Position numbers and translations under genes: made by a program. Below the pieces are notes generated by a model. It was not told where the DNA came from. It worked only from the letters and a program-made list of their open reading frames with translations, and ran no database searches. Positions 1 to 8,085 of a stretch of 33,900 nt of DNA are shown here, piece by piece; within the stretch, counting starts at the first letter, position 1; the number at the start of each line of letters is the position of its first letter. The stretch comes from an uncultured beta proteobacterium (GTDB lineage: Bacteria; Pseudomonadota; Gammaproteobacteria; Burkholderiales; Burkholderiaceae_C), in contig CAITZZ010000225.1 of assembly GCA_903897005.1 (NCBI GenBank), forward strand, positions 1 through 33,900, written 5' to 3'.

Positions 1-27
1 ACGTGGCGGCGAGTCGGGAATTTCCGT

Positions 28-801
28 TCACGCTGGATTTGCGCCGGAGCTAGGATCGGCTCCCGCGGATCTGGGGCTTGTTTCATTTCTTTCGCTAGCC
101 TGGCGCGCCAGTGCCCGATTCACATCGCGCGCATCGAGCCCGTACATCGCAGCAAACTCAGGGACCGTCTTACCGCTGGCCTCGAAGGCGCGGCGCAGTG
201 CCTCTTGCCGGGCACGCTCCTGCTCGTATTCGGCAAAGGCTTCTGCCAACAGGGCGTTGGCGTCTTCGTCGTTGCCATGCATGCGCGCCTGGTAGTCCTG
301 GCTGCTCAAGCCGGATGACTCAAACGCCGTCAACAGCTGTTTGCGCAGCTTGGGCCGCAAGTCCTGTGCACTGCGCCCCTGCCGACGCCGAAAGAGCTCC
401 AGCAAGGCCAGATAAACGTGCTCTGGCGCTACCGCTTCCACTGGCGAGCCCTGCAGGTCGTGGCGCGGTTTACCGGCGGCAACGCTTTGCAGGTAAAGCG
501 TGGAGCGTGTGTGCACGCCGAGCGCCGCCTTCAGGCTGTTGCGTTCCAGTTGATCCGGGTGCCTGGCCAGCAATTCCTGAAAGATGCCCAGTTTGAGCGG
601 CAGGAATTCGGCGCCGAACAACTGCGGGTAGAGTTCAAACAACTTTTCCAGCACCGGCAGCACGGATGGCCGACGAGCGAGGCGTTGACTGGTTCCTTTG
701 GGGGAAGCTGGCGCAGCCTCGACTGCAACTTCAACTTCAAGCGCATCCGGCACGGCTGCGCTTGCCTCAGGGAGCAGCGGGTTTTCTGTGGGGTTTGTCA
801 T
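28..801 (-). CDS. ProQ/FinO-family RNA chaperone
   Basis: Predicted RNA-binding protein of the ProQ/FinO family, which in enterobacteria binds structured sRNAs and mRNA 3' ends. In this 257-residue protein the FinO-like core is about residues 45-150: a helix with LPVLEKLFELYPQLFG, then the typical LKLGIFQELLARHP and the basic patch where SLKAALGVHTRSTLYLQS is followed by GKPRHDL. The first 35 residues are a low-complexity Ala/Glu/Pro stretch, and the C-terminal third is charged and helical (EYEQERARQEALRRAFE), as in beta-proteobacterial members, which lack the E. coli ProQ C-terminal Tudor-like domain. The start ATG shares one base with the stop of the upstream thioredoxin-like gene (TGATG), so the two are probably translated together. 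Family assignment is firm; the RNA targets are unknown. Confidence 0.88.
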   Translation of the reverse strand: MTNPTENPLLPEASAAVPDALEVEVAVEAAPASPKGTSQRLARRPSVLPVLEKLFELYPQLFGAEFLPLKLGIFQELLARHPDQLERNSLKAALGVHTRSTLYLQSVAAGKPRHDLQGSPVEAVAPEHVYLALLELFRRRQGRSAQDLRPKLRKQLLTAFESSGLSSQDYQARMHGNDEDANALLAEAFAEYEQERARQEALRRAFEASGKTVPEFAAMYGLDARDVNRALARQASERNETSPRSAGADPSSGANPA

Positions 802-1382
802 CAGGGAAGATCCAGACCCAAGAACTCCGCTAGAACCGGCGTGCTCATGGCACCATCGCGGCTCACGGTCTGCCCGGTCTTCAAATTCTTGGCAACCACA
901 AAAGGCACGGATTCAGCGCCAAAACTGTTTAGAAGCTGGGTGTTGCTCTTGATCGCCTTCTCGATGTCTGCCGGAACACTGCTGGAGCCCGAGATGCCGC
1001 CCTTGCCTGCCAGGAATGACGCCTCGTGCTCACTCATCAAGGCGCCGGGGTCAAGCGCCGTCAACAAGGCAGCAGCCTGCGCGGAACTGATGGCGTTGAT
1101 CATGCCCACCGGGATCCAGACAAACTTGACCTTGCCTTGCAAGGCCCGCGAGGCCTCCCAGAGATGGCCGCAGTGCGGACACTGGGTATCAAAAAATACG
1201 TAGACCGTGTTGGCGCTCATCAGCGAGCCCACGGCAAAGCCCTTGCCCTGTGCCGCAACGGTAGCGACCGAAATTTCCCGCTTGGTCGGTACGGAAGCAG
1301 TGCCCGCGTCCTGCGGTGAACAGGCAGACAACACCAGCCCCAAAAACAGCAGGAACGGGAACAACAGTCGATGGAGCTTCAA
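801..1382 (-). CDS. Thioredoxin-fold lipoprotein, DsbC/DsbG-like
   Basis: Likely periplasmic thiol-disulfide protein of 193 residues. The N terminus is a lipoprotein signal: KLHRLLFPFLLFLGLVLSAC, with a lipobox LSAC and the lipidated Cys at about residue 21. The redox motif is CPHC in FFDTQCPHCGHLWEA (about residues 70-75), and the cis-Pro loop is SVPFVVAK (about 158-165). The order CxxC, helical insert, cis-Pro matches the C-terminal domain of DsbC/DsbG; the dimerisation domain of those proteins is missing. The start is TTG at 1382: an AGAGG Shine-Dalgarno lies about 6 bases upstream and no ATG is in frame before the signal peptide. It overlaps the proQ-like gene by one base. Whether it isomerises or only oxidises/reduces disulfides cannot be read from sequence. 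Confidence 0.8.
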   Translation of the reverse strand: MKLHRLLFPFLLFLGLVLSACSPQDAGTASVPTKREISVATVAAQGKGFAVGSLMSANTVYVFFDTQCPHCGHLWEASRALQGKVKFVWIPVGMINAISSAQAAALLTALDPGALMSEHEASFLAGKGGISGSSSVPADIEKAIKSNTQLLNSFGAESVPFVVAKNLKTGQTVSRDGAMSTPVLAEFLGLDLP

Positions 1383-1492
1383 GGATTACCTCTTTGCATG
1401 CGGTGATGGGATGCTGAAAATTGCGTCAGCTCTGGGCGCGCATCTTACCGTGGTCGGCCAAGGCCTGCGAAGCGCTGGCATACTTGGGGTCA

Positions 1493-4087
1493 GTGAAAGA
1501 CGCTATTTCCTCACCCTCTGCTGACAACACCAGCGCCCTGCCCGGTCTGCAGGCGCTGGCGCGCTCCGGTATCGCCGCCCACGGGCATTTTGACGAACTG
1601 CGCGCGGCGGCAAGCCAATCCAGTGCCGCAGAACGCCCCCTGACAGTGCTCTGGCAACAGTTTTTTGAGGCAGTGTCGGCTCAGGGCGGACCGGATCTGA
1701 ACCAGCGCTGCGGCACGCTGCGGCGCCAGATTCGCGACAACGGCGTGACCTACAACGTTTATGCCGATGAAGGCGGTCCGCAACGTCCCTGGTCGCTCGA
1801 CCTGTTTCCCCTGTTGATCGAGCCTGAGGGCTGGCAGCAGATCGAAGCGGGCATCTTGCAGCGGGTGCGCCTGCTCGAGCGCATCATGGCCGATGTTTAC
1901 GGCCCGCAGCAATTGCTGGAGCGCGGCCTGCTGCCTGCTGCGCTGGTGCACGGCCACCCGGGTTACCTGCGTGCCATGCGGGGCGTCGAGCCGGTCGGCG
2001 GCACCCGCTTGCACATTGCAGCCTTTGATCTGGCGCGCGGACCCGACGGCAACTGGTGGGTTGAGGGGCAGCGTTGCCAGGCGCCATCCGGATTTGGCTA
2101 TTTGCTGGAAAACCGGCTCGCGATTTCTGCCCAGTTTCCGCTGGCCTTTCAGTCGCTGCAGGTGCAACGCCTGGCCGCCACCTACCGTGCCTTGATGGAT
2201 AGCCTCAAGCGCGCCAGTCCGGCCGGCGCGGACTCGCATCTGGCGCTGCTGACGCCTGGCCCTTACAACGAAACCTATTTTGAACACGCCTATCTGGCGC
2301 GCTACCTGGGCCTGACGCTGGTCGAGGGTTGCGACCTGATCGTGCGCGACCAGCACGTCTTCCTGAAAACGCTCAAAGGCCTGGTGCCAGTTCATGGTCT
2401 GATCAAACGCGTTGATGACGAGTACCTTGACCCACTCGAACTGCGCTCTGACTCCACCCTGGGCGTGCCGGGACTGTTGCAGGCGATCCGCGCCGGCAAT
2501 GTGTTGGTAGCCAATGCACCAGGCTCGGCGTTCCTTGAGTCGCCGGCCCTGCTGGCTTTTTTGCCGGCCCTGTCGCGTCATCTGCTCAACGAAGAACTGA
2601 AGCTGCCGGCCCTGGCAACCTGGTGGTGTGGTGAGCGTTCGGCTATGCAGGAAGCCCTGCCGCGGCTGCGCGAGAGCGTCGTCAAGCCAACTTACCCGGG
2701 TACGCCGATCCACAGCAGTTTTGAGTCGGTGCAAGGGCAGAGCCTGTCCACGCGCGAGCTCGACGAATGGGCTGGCCGCATCGTGCGCCAGAGCGAAGAC
2801 CACACCGTGCAGGCCTATGTGCCGCTGTCGCAGATGCCAACCTGGCAGAGTGCTGCTGGCGCCCAGGCTGGGCAGATGGCGGCACGCTCCTTCATGCTGC
2901 GGGTGTTTGCCGTGTCCGACGGCGCGCAGTCCTGGCGTGTGCTGCCTGGTGGCCTGGCACGCATCATGGGCGCCGCCGCCACCAGCACGTCGATGCAGCG
3001 CGGCGGCAGCAGCGCCGACGTCTGGGCACTGACACGCGGCGCGGTGGACAGCACGACGCTGCTGCAGCCGCAGCTCACGCCAGCCGCCGTCGCGCAGCGC
3101 AAACGCATGGTGACGAGCCGGGCGGCAGAGAATCTGTATTGGCTGGGCCGCTACAGCGAGCGCACGGAGAATGCCATCCGCCTGGCGCGCCTGACGCTGG
3201 AGTGCCTGCAAGGCGAGGAGCAGTCGTCCCAGCCCTTGCTGAACTGGCTGGGAAAGATGGCGATCGCCAACACGCTGGTGCTGCCGGGTGTGCCCTCCGT
3301 CTTGCAGGCGCGCCGCGTTTTTGAACGCTCACTGATTTCAAGTCTGGGTAGCGTCGATGGCGCCACCAGCGTAGGCTTTTACCTGCGCGCTCTCAAGATG
3401 ACCGGCTCCAAGGTCCGCGAGCGTCTTTCGCAGGAGCACTGGCGGGTCATGGTGCGGGCAGAAGAAGAACTGTTTGCGCGTTTTGCGATACCGGCCAGAG
3501 CGGGTGACTACTCCTCCGTTGAAGCCCTGCAGATCCTCAAGAGTACCAGTGAGCACATGGCTGCCATCACCGGCGCCCAGACCGATCACATGACACGCGA
3601 CGATGGCTGGCGTCTGCTCAGCATAGGACGGCACATCGAGCGCCTGGGCTTTCTGGCCTCTTCCCTGCTCAGCAGTTTTCAGAGTGGCTCGGTCCACACC
3701 AGTGGCGGCTTTGAAGCCCTGGTGGCCCTGTTTGACAGCACCATCACCTTTCATGCCCAGTACCAGCAAAGCCGCGACCTGGCCGCGCTGATGGACTTGC
3801 TGGTGCTCGATCGCGACAATCCGCGCTCCCTGGCCTGGGTTGTGCAAACGCTGCGCGGACGACTCGCCAAACTGGCCGGCAGCGCGCCGGATCAACTGTG
3901 CGCCCTTTCGCTGCGCGTGCCAGACCCTGCCGCCTGGAGTCTGACTCAACTGTGCGAGGATCCCCATCTGTTCGCCCTCACCGACCTGCTGCTCCAATGC
4001 ACCGGTGCCGCCTTCGAGGTGTCCAATGAGATCAGCACCACGTATTTCACCCACTCGATGGAGTCCAAGCAGAGCTTGGGCACCTGA
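1493..4087 (+). CDS. Circularly permuted ATP-grasp / alpha-E fusion protein
   Basis: Fusion of two usually separate families. About residues 60-520 are a circularly permuted type-2 ATP-grasp domain (COG2308 type): NGVTYNVYAD, RVDDEYLDPLELR, GNVLVANAPGSAFLESPALL and SVVKPTYPGT are its recognisable blocks. About residues 545-850 are an alpha-E domain (COG2307 type), opening with RAAENLYWLGRYSERTENAIRLARL. ATP-grasp enzymes of this kind are predicted amide-bond ligases; no substrate is known. I place the start at GTG 1493, giving 864 residues. The frame is open back to a TTG at 1421, but that extension is unlike the family and a GGGG-type ribosome site precedes 1493. The stop shares one base with the transglutaminase start, so the genes are coupled. 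The family is certain, the reaction is inference. Confidence 0.87.
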   Translation: MKDAISSPSADNTSALPGLQALARSGIAAHGHFDELRAAASQSSAAERPLTVLWQQFFEAVSAQGGPDLNQRCGTLRRQIRDNGVTYNVYADEGGPQRPWSLDLFPLLIEPEGWQQIEAGILQRVRLLERIMADVYGPQQLLERGLLPAALVHGHPGYLRAMRGVEPVGGTRLHIAAFDLARGPDGNWWVEGQRCQAPSGFGYLLENRLAISAQFPLAFQSLQVQRLAATYRALMDSLKRASPAGADSHLALLTPGPYNETYFEHAYLARYLGLTLVEGCDLIVRDQHVFLKTLKGLVPVHGLIKRVDDEYLDPLELRSDSTLGVPGLLQAIRAGNVLVANAPGSAFLESPALLAFLPALSRHLLNEELKLPALATWWCGERSAMQEALPRLRESVVKPTYPGTPIHSSFESVQGQSLSTRELDEWAGRIVRQSEDHTVQAYVPLSQMPTWQSAAGAQAGQMAARSFMLRVFAVSDGAQSWRVLPGGLARIMGAAATSTSMQRGGSSADVWALTRGAVDSTTLLQPQLTPAAVAQRKRMVTSRAAENLYWLGRYSERTENAIRLARLTLECLQGEEQSSQPLLNWLGKMAIANTLVLPGVPSVLQARRVFERSLISSLGSVDGATSVGFYLRALKMTGSKVRERLSQEHWRVMVRAEEELFARFAIPARAGDYSSVEALQILKSTSEHMAAITGAQTDHMTRDDGWRLLSIGRHIERLGFLASSLLSSFQSGSVHTSGGFEALVALFDSTITFHAQYQQSRDLAALMDLLVLDRDNPRSLAWVVQTLRGRLAKLAGSAPDQLCALSLRVPDPAAWSLTQLCEDPHLFALTDLLLQCTGAAFEVSNEISTTYFTHSMESKQSLGT

Positions 4088-5082
4088 TGAAGCTGAGAAT
4101 CACGCACCAGACGCGCTACGACTATTCTCCAGCGGTGGAGACGGCGCAGCACATGGCCTACCTGCAGCCGGTCAGCAACCCCTACCAGCGCTTGCTCAGC
4201 CACACGCTCATGATCAGCCCGACGCCGGCGCAGATGACGCAGACGCTCGATGTCTTTGGCAATCCGCGCTGCTTCTTTTCTCTGCAAACACCGCACAGCA
4301 TGCTCGATGTGGTGGCGCACAGCGTGGTCAACACCCAGACCCGGGCCCTGCCCACGAGCCGTGTTAGTTGGGAGCAGGCGCGGGAGCAGTTTCGCTATCA
4401 GTCCGGTGTGCCATTTGATGCAGCCACCGAATTTGTCTTTGCCTCGCCTTTTTGTCCGAAGGCGCCGGAGTTCCTTGCCTATGCGCGACCGAGTTTCACT
4501 CCTGGCCTGAGCGTGCTGGCCGCAGCGCAGGACCTGATGCAGCGCATTCACACTGACTTTATCTATGAGAGCCAGAGCACCCACATCAATACACCGGCCC
4601 TCGAAGCCCTGGCACAGCGCAAAGGCGTGTGCCAGGACTTCGCCCACATCATGATTGCCTGTCTGCGCAGCATGGGCCTGGCGGCGCGCTATGTGAGTGG
4701 CTATCTGCTGACCGAAGCCGCGCCGGGCAGCGTCAAGCTGCGCGGCAGCGATGCCTCGCACGCCTGGGTCGCCGTGTATGCACCCGACTTGCCTGCGGGT
4801 CAGCGCTGGTGCGACTTTGACCCAACGAACGACCGCGCCGGTTGGCATTCGCCCGGCGAGGACTACGTGACGCTGGCTACCGGGCGCGACTTTTCGGATG
4901 TGTCACCGCTGCGCGGCGTCATCCATGGCGGGGCCAGCCACACGCTGACCGTCGGCGTCACGGTGGAGCCCGTGCCGGACGGGATGCAATCGCAGTCGCA
5001 GACAACATCCCAGAGGCAGACTCAAAGCCAATGCCAAAGCCAAACTCAAACCCAAACCCAGACTTCAAAGGAAACACCATGA
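4087..5082 (+). CDS. Transglutaminase-like protease-fold protein with Gln-rich tail
   Basis: Member of the bacterial transglutaminase-like superfamily (COG1305) with the N-terminal beta domain typical of genes next to alpha-E/ATP-grasp proteins. 331 residues. The catalytic triad is visible: Cys182 in GVCQDFAH, His225 in DASHAWVAVY and Asp245 in WCDFDPTNDR. Such proteins usually act as amidases or peptidases rather than crosslinkers. Residues 300-330 are an unusual tail made almost only of Gln, Ser and Thr, encoded by a CAA/CAG-rich short repeat just before the stop. The gene is coupled to its neighbours at both ends: a one-base overlap upstream and a four-base ATGA overlap with the RidA-like gene downstream. 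It probably trims or releases the product of the upstream ligase (inference from conserved neighbourhood). Confidence 0.87.
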   Translation: MKLRITHQTRYDYSPAVETAQHMAYLQPVSNPYQRLLSHTLMISPTPAQMTQTLDVFGNPRCFFSLQTPHSMLDVVAHSVVNTQTRALPTSRVSWEQAREQFRYQSGVPFDAATEFVFASPFCPKAPEFLAYARPSFTPGLSVLAAAQDLMQRIHTDFIYESQSTHINTPALEALAQRKGVCQDFAHIMIACLRSMGLAARYVSGYLLTEAAPGSVKLRGSDASHAWVAVYAPDLPAGQRWCDFDPTNDRAGWHSPGEDYVTLATGRDFSDVSPLRGVIHGGASHTLTVGVTVEPVPDGMQSQSQTTSQRQTQSQCQSQTQTQTQTSKETP

Positions 5083-5537
5083 ACATTTACGCCAAACTTG
5101 AAGAACTCAAGATCACCCTGCCACCGCTCGCTGTGCCGGCGGCCGCCTACGTTCCCTTTGTCCAGACCGGCAAGCTGCTTTTCGTCAGCGGCCACATTGC
5201 CAAGAAGGACGGCAAGCCCTGGGTCGGGCAACTGGGCAAAAACCTGACAACGCAGGATGGTCAGGCCGCAGCCCGCGCCATTGCGGTTGACCTGCTGGGT
5301 ACCTTGCACGCAGCAACGGGCGACCTGAACCGCATCAAGCGCATCGTCAAGCTGATGTCACTGGTGAATTCAACTGCCGATTTCACCGAGCAGCATCTGG
5401 TGACCAACGGTGCCAGTGAATTGTTCGGTGAGGTCTTCGGCGCAGCCGGTGCGCATGCCCGCAGTGCCTTCGGTGTCGCCCAGATTCCACTGGGTGCCTG
5501 CGTTGAAATCGAGCTGATTGCTGAGTTGGATTCTTGA
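5079..5537 (+). CDS. RidA/YjgF-family protein
   Basis: 152-residue protein of the RidA (YjgF/YER057c/UK114) family, small trimers; RidA itself hydrolyses reactive enamine/imine intermediates. Blocks seen: AYVPFVQTGKLLFVSGHIAKKDGKPW, then GQAAARAIAVDLLGTLHAATGDLNRIKRIVKLMSLVNSTADF, and HARSAFGVAQIPLGACVEIELIAEL at the end. The Arg of canonical RidA that binds the substrate carboxylate sits in the last block, where here RSAFGV is found. The long first helix and the length place it in the YjgH-like or 'RidA-like 1' subgroup rather than in canonical RidA of about 128 residues. The ATG at 5079 overlaps the transglutaminase stop (ATGA), marking a shared transcript. Its role in the cluster is unknown; it may detoxify an intermediate. 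Confidence 0.86.
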   Translation: MNIYAKLEELKITLPPLAVPAAAYVPFVQTGKLLFVSGHIAKKDGKPWVGQLGKNLTTQDGQAAARAIAVDLLGTLHAATGDLNRIKRIVKLMSLVNSTADFTEQHLVTNGASELFGEVFGAAGAHARSAFGVAQIPLGACVEIELIAELDS

Positions 5538-5915
5538 GACTGCGTGACACCACTTTGCACAAGCCTGTCTGATACTTAGTGCTTGCGCAAGTCCCATTCT
5601 CATGCATGTGGGGGGCCGAAGGCGCCGCAGTGGATGCCTCCGCGAATGTCCTCCGGCCTGCGGCCTCCCCCTCTATTTGGCAAAACCCCAAGTCCACGCT
5701 GCGCCACCCACTGCAGCACCCTCGGCAACGAGCACGGCAGTTCGCGCCGGTCGCGCATCAGTTGTGCTTGAAAGATCTGGTTGATGGGGCGCTCAGCGCA
5801 GCGGCATAAAGGCGGAGGCCGCAGGCCGGGGGACAGCCGCGGAGCTGAGTGCCCCGACAGCCTGATCCACCTCGACGTGCTGGCCCAGGATGGGCAGACC
5901 ATCAATTGGGAAAGA
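5538..5915. other. Gene-free stretch between RidA-like gene and folK
   Basis: Convergent gap of 378 bases. Reading frames in it are out of register with known protein patterns and none has a convincing ribosome site, so I call no gene. Its main content is the imperfect inverted repeat annotated at 5647-5835. No T-run terminator was recognised for either flanking gene. Confidence 0.6.
5647..5835. repeat. 29-base imperfect inverted repeat pair
   Basis: The arm at 5647-5675 and the reverse complement of 5807-5835 agree at 26 of 29 bases, including a perfect 16-base core CCGGCCTGCGGCCTCC (5653-5668 and 5814-5829). Each arm also contains its own small palindrome (GGCC-TGC-GGCC). The arms enclose 131 bases without a recognisable gene. 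This could be a REP-like pair or the ends of a small non-autonomous element; I saw no clear target-site duplication. Confidence 0.65.
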
Positions 5916-6383
5916 TCAACAGATCCGCACGATCGCCTGTGACTGGACAGCGTGAAGCTGCGCAGCAGTGACGCACTGAGGTGCAATCTCGGACAGTGGC
6001 AACAGTACAAAAGCTCGCTCCAACATGCGCGGATGCGGCAACACCAGTGTCGCGCTGTCCATGCTGGCAGAACCGTAAATCAGCAAGTCCAGGTCCAGCG
6101 TGCGCGGAGCGTTCGGGTAGGGACGCTCGCGCCCGGCGTGCTGTTCGATTTGCTGCAGCGCTGACAGCAAGGCCGGTGCGCTCAAGCGGGTTGAGACCTC
6201 GACAACAGCATTGATGTAATCCGGCCCGCTCGATGCCATCGGCGCGCTGCGGTACAACGACGAGCGCTTCAGCAGCGCAATTCCATCGATGGCAGCAATG
6301 TCATCCATCGCCTTGCCCAGGCCAGCCACAGGATCGCCGAGATTGGCACCCAGGGCGATATAGGCTGTGACGCTCTCGCGCAC
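5916..6383 (-). CDS. folK: 6-hydroxymethyl-7,8-dihydropterin pyrophosphokinase
   Basis: Transfers pyrophosphate from ATP to 6-hydroxymethyl-7,8-dihydropterin, the step before dihydropteroate synthase in folate synthesis; cytosolic. 155 residues, the usual length for a stand-alone HPPK. Diagnostic blocks: AYIALGANLGDP at the N terminus, the pterin loop near SSLYRSAPM, DYINAVVEVST, and the signature RTLDLDLLIYG followed by LVLPHPRMLERAFVLLPL. The start is GTG at 6383, eight bases after the pcnB stop on the same strand; pcnB-folK is a common pair in beta- and gamma-proteobacteria, so they probably share a transcript. Identification is secure. Confidence 0.95.
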   Translation of the reverse strand: MRESVTAYIALGANLGDPVAGLGKAMDDIAAIDGIALLKRSSLYRSAPMASSGPDYINAVVEVSTRLSAPALLSALQQIEQHAGRERPYPNAPRTLDLDLLIYGSASMDSATLVLPHPRMLERAFVLLPLSEIAPQCVTAAQLHAVQSQAIVRIC

Positions 6384-6391
6384 GGATCAGC

Positions 6392-7951
6392 TCAAATGCC
6401 AGCGTCGGGCGTCGGCTCGTTGCCTTCACGAGGCCCGCTGCTGCGACGCCTGCGCCGACGCTTTCGGGGTGCATCCAGCGATTCTGCCGGTGCCTCAGGC
6501 GCCACTTCCGGTGCACCGCCCTGCACCGCGGCGGGTACCTTGTGCACGCGCGGCGCGCGCGCCGGCCGGGGCCGCTGCTGCATTTCCTCGCGCACCTGAT
6601 CAACCATATCCTGGCGCAGGGTGTCGTCAGCCATGCTGAACTCCTGCCACCAGTCTGCCAGCACCTCGTCAATCTCGCCAGCATCGGCACGCAAGCGCAT
6701 GAAATCGAAGGCAGCGCGAAAACGCGGCTGCTCCACCAGCCCGAAGGGGGTGCTGCCAATGCGCTTCTCGAAACGCGGCTGCAGCATCCAGATCTCCCGC
6801 ATGTCACCGGCCAGTTTGCCGCGACCTGAAACGTCACCAATGCGGGCGTTGAAAACCTCGTCAATCGCATCCTGCAAGGCGGGGTGCGAGTGCTGGTGCT
6901 CGGTCAGGCGACGCGCCCAGCCATCGCGCACATCGGCCCACAAGGCGCAGGCCAGCAGGAAGCTCGGTGCCACCGGTTTGCCCTCGCCAACGCGTCTATC
7001 CGTATCAAGCAGCGCCGCCTTGACGAAAACCTGATCAGCGCGCTCCACCACCACATCCAGCAAGGGATAGATGCCGCGCGCCATGCCGAGCGCCCGGAGT
7101 TGCGCTATCGATGCCATGGCGTGGCCGGTTTGCAGCAGCTTGAGCATCTCGTCAAACAAACGGCTTTGCGGCACATCGGCCAGCAGTTCCTGCGAGCGGA
7201 TCAGCGGCGCTGCCGTCTTGGCTTCGAGCGCAAAGCCGAGGGCGCTCAGCTTGGCGGCAAAGCGCACGGCGCGGATGATGCGAACCGGGTCCTCGCGGTA
7301 ACGCGTGGCCGGGTCGCCAATCATGCGAATGACGCGCTTCTTGGCGTCCTTGATGCCGTTGTGATAGTCGACCACGATCTGCGTCTCGGGGTCGTAGTAC
7401 ATGGCGTTGATGGTGAAGTCGCGCCGCACCGCGTCTTCTTCCTGCGGGCCCCAGACGTTGTCACGCAGTACGCGCCCGGTCGAGTCCACCGCGTGCTTCA
7501 TGCCGGCGAGTTCATTCCTGCTGGTTTTTTCGTTGCCGGCGACCTGCTCGGCCGCCGCGTTGTCCATGTAAGCGCGAAAGGTCGAGACCTCGATCACATC
7601 ATTTTCACGACCCCGGCCGAACACCACGTGCACGATGCGAAAACGCCGGCCAATGATGAAAGCGCGCCGAAACAGGCCTTTGACCTGCTCCGGTGTGGCG
7701 TTGGTGGCGACGTCAAAATCCTTGGGCCGCAAGCCGACCATCAGGTCGCGCACGGCGCCGCCGACGATATAGGCTTCAAAGCCGGCGTTCTTCAGGGTGC
7801 GCACCACGTTTTGGGCACGTTCATCGACCAGGTTCGGGTCGATGCCGTGGGCGGCGACGCCCACTTCCTCGCGCTTGCCAAATTGCAGCTTTTTGTTTTT
7901 TGCCGCTGAAGGCGATTTGCCCAGCAGCTTTTCAATGAATTTCTTAATCAA
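6392..7951 (-). CDS. pcnB: Poly(A) polymerase I
   Basis: Adds poly(A) tails to RNA 3' ends, marking them for decay. 519 residues. The nucleotidyltransferase head is at about 55-210: AYIVGGAVRDLMVG, then the metal-binding DFDVATNATPEQVK, RRFRIVHVVFG and RRDFTINAMYYDP. The RNA-binding/neck part (YREDPVRIIRAVRFAAKLSALGF) follows, and the C terminus is basic (PRKRRRRRRSSG), as in PAP I and unlike tRNA CCA enzymes. No in-frame ATG exists before Met70, inside the catalytic block, so initiation must be non-ATG. TTG at 7951 has GGAAAG nine bases upstream; ATT codons lie on both sides of it. E. coli pcnB is also known for an AUU start. A short repeat separates it from the upstream HAD gene; folK follows after eight bases. 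Confidence 0.94.
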   Translation of the reverse strand: MIKKFIEKLLGKSPSAAKNKKLQFGKREEVGVAAHGIDPNLVDERAQNVVRTLKNAGFEAYIVGGAVRDLMVGLRPKDFDVATNATPEQVKGLFRRAFIIGRRFRIVHVVFGRGRENDVIEVSTFRAYMDNAAAEQVAGNEKTSRNELAGMKHAVDSTGRVLRDNVWGPQEEDAVRRDFTINAMYYDPETQIVVDYHNGIKDAKKRVIRMIGDPATRYREDPVRIIRAVRFAAKLSALGFALEAKTAAPLIRSQELLADVPQSRLFDEMLKLLQTGHAMASIAQLRALGMARGIYPLLDVVVERADQVFVKAALLDTDRRVGEGKPVAPSFLLACALWADVRDGWARRLTEHQHSHPALQDAIDEVFNARIGDVSGRGKLAGDMREIWMLQPRFEKRIGSTPFGLVEQPRFRAAFDFMRLRADAGEIDEVLADWWQEFSMADDTLRQDMVDQVREEMQQRPRPARAPRVHKVPAAVQGGAPEVAPEAPAESLDAPRKRRRRRRSSGPREGNEPTPDAGI

Positions 7952-7973
7952 ATCAATCTTCTTTCCGGAACGG

Positions 7974-8072
7974 AATGTTATTGCGGCCCCGGATCAGGTC
8001 CGGGATTTCAGCACCGGCAATCCATGCCCCAAGAACGCTTGGATGCCGGATCGAGTCCGGCATGACAAAGTA
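7974..8072. repeat. Dispersed palindromic repeat, copy 1
   Basis: Two short palindromes of one family: CGGATCAGGTCCGG near the left side and ATGCCGGATCGAGTCCGGCAT followed by GACAA on the right. Related units recur at 11702-11805 and 21752-21929. This copy lies between the HAD phosphatase stop and pcnB. Such units (CCGGATCAAGTCCGG...ATGACA) are widespread in proteobacterial intergenic DNA; here it may limit read-through into pcnB. Confidence 0.7.
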
Positions 8073-8085
8073 ACCAGTATCGAGT

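Noticed and set aside
1511-3211. 566-codon open frame on the minus strand
   Set aside because: Fully antisense to the ATP-grasp/alpha-E gene; its His/Arg/Gln-rich translation is what a GC-rich shadow frame gives.
5600-6010. 136-codon minus frame spanning the inverted repeat
   Set aside because: Runs over the end of folK out of frame, with no ribosome site or family pattern.
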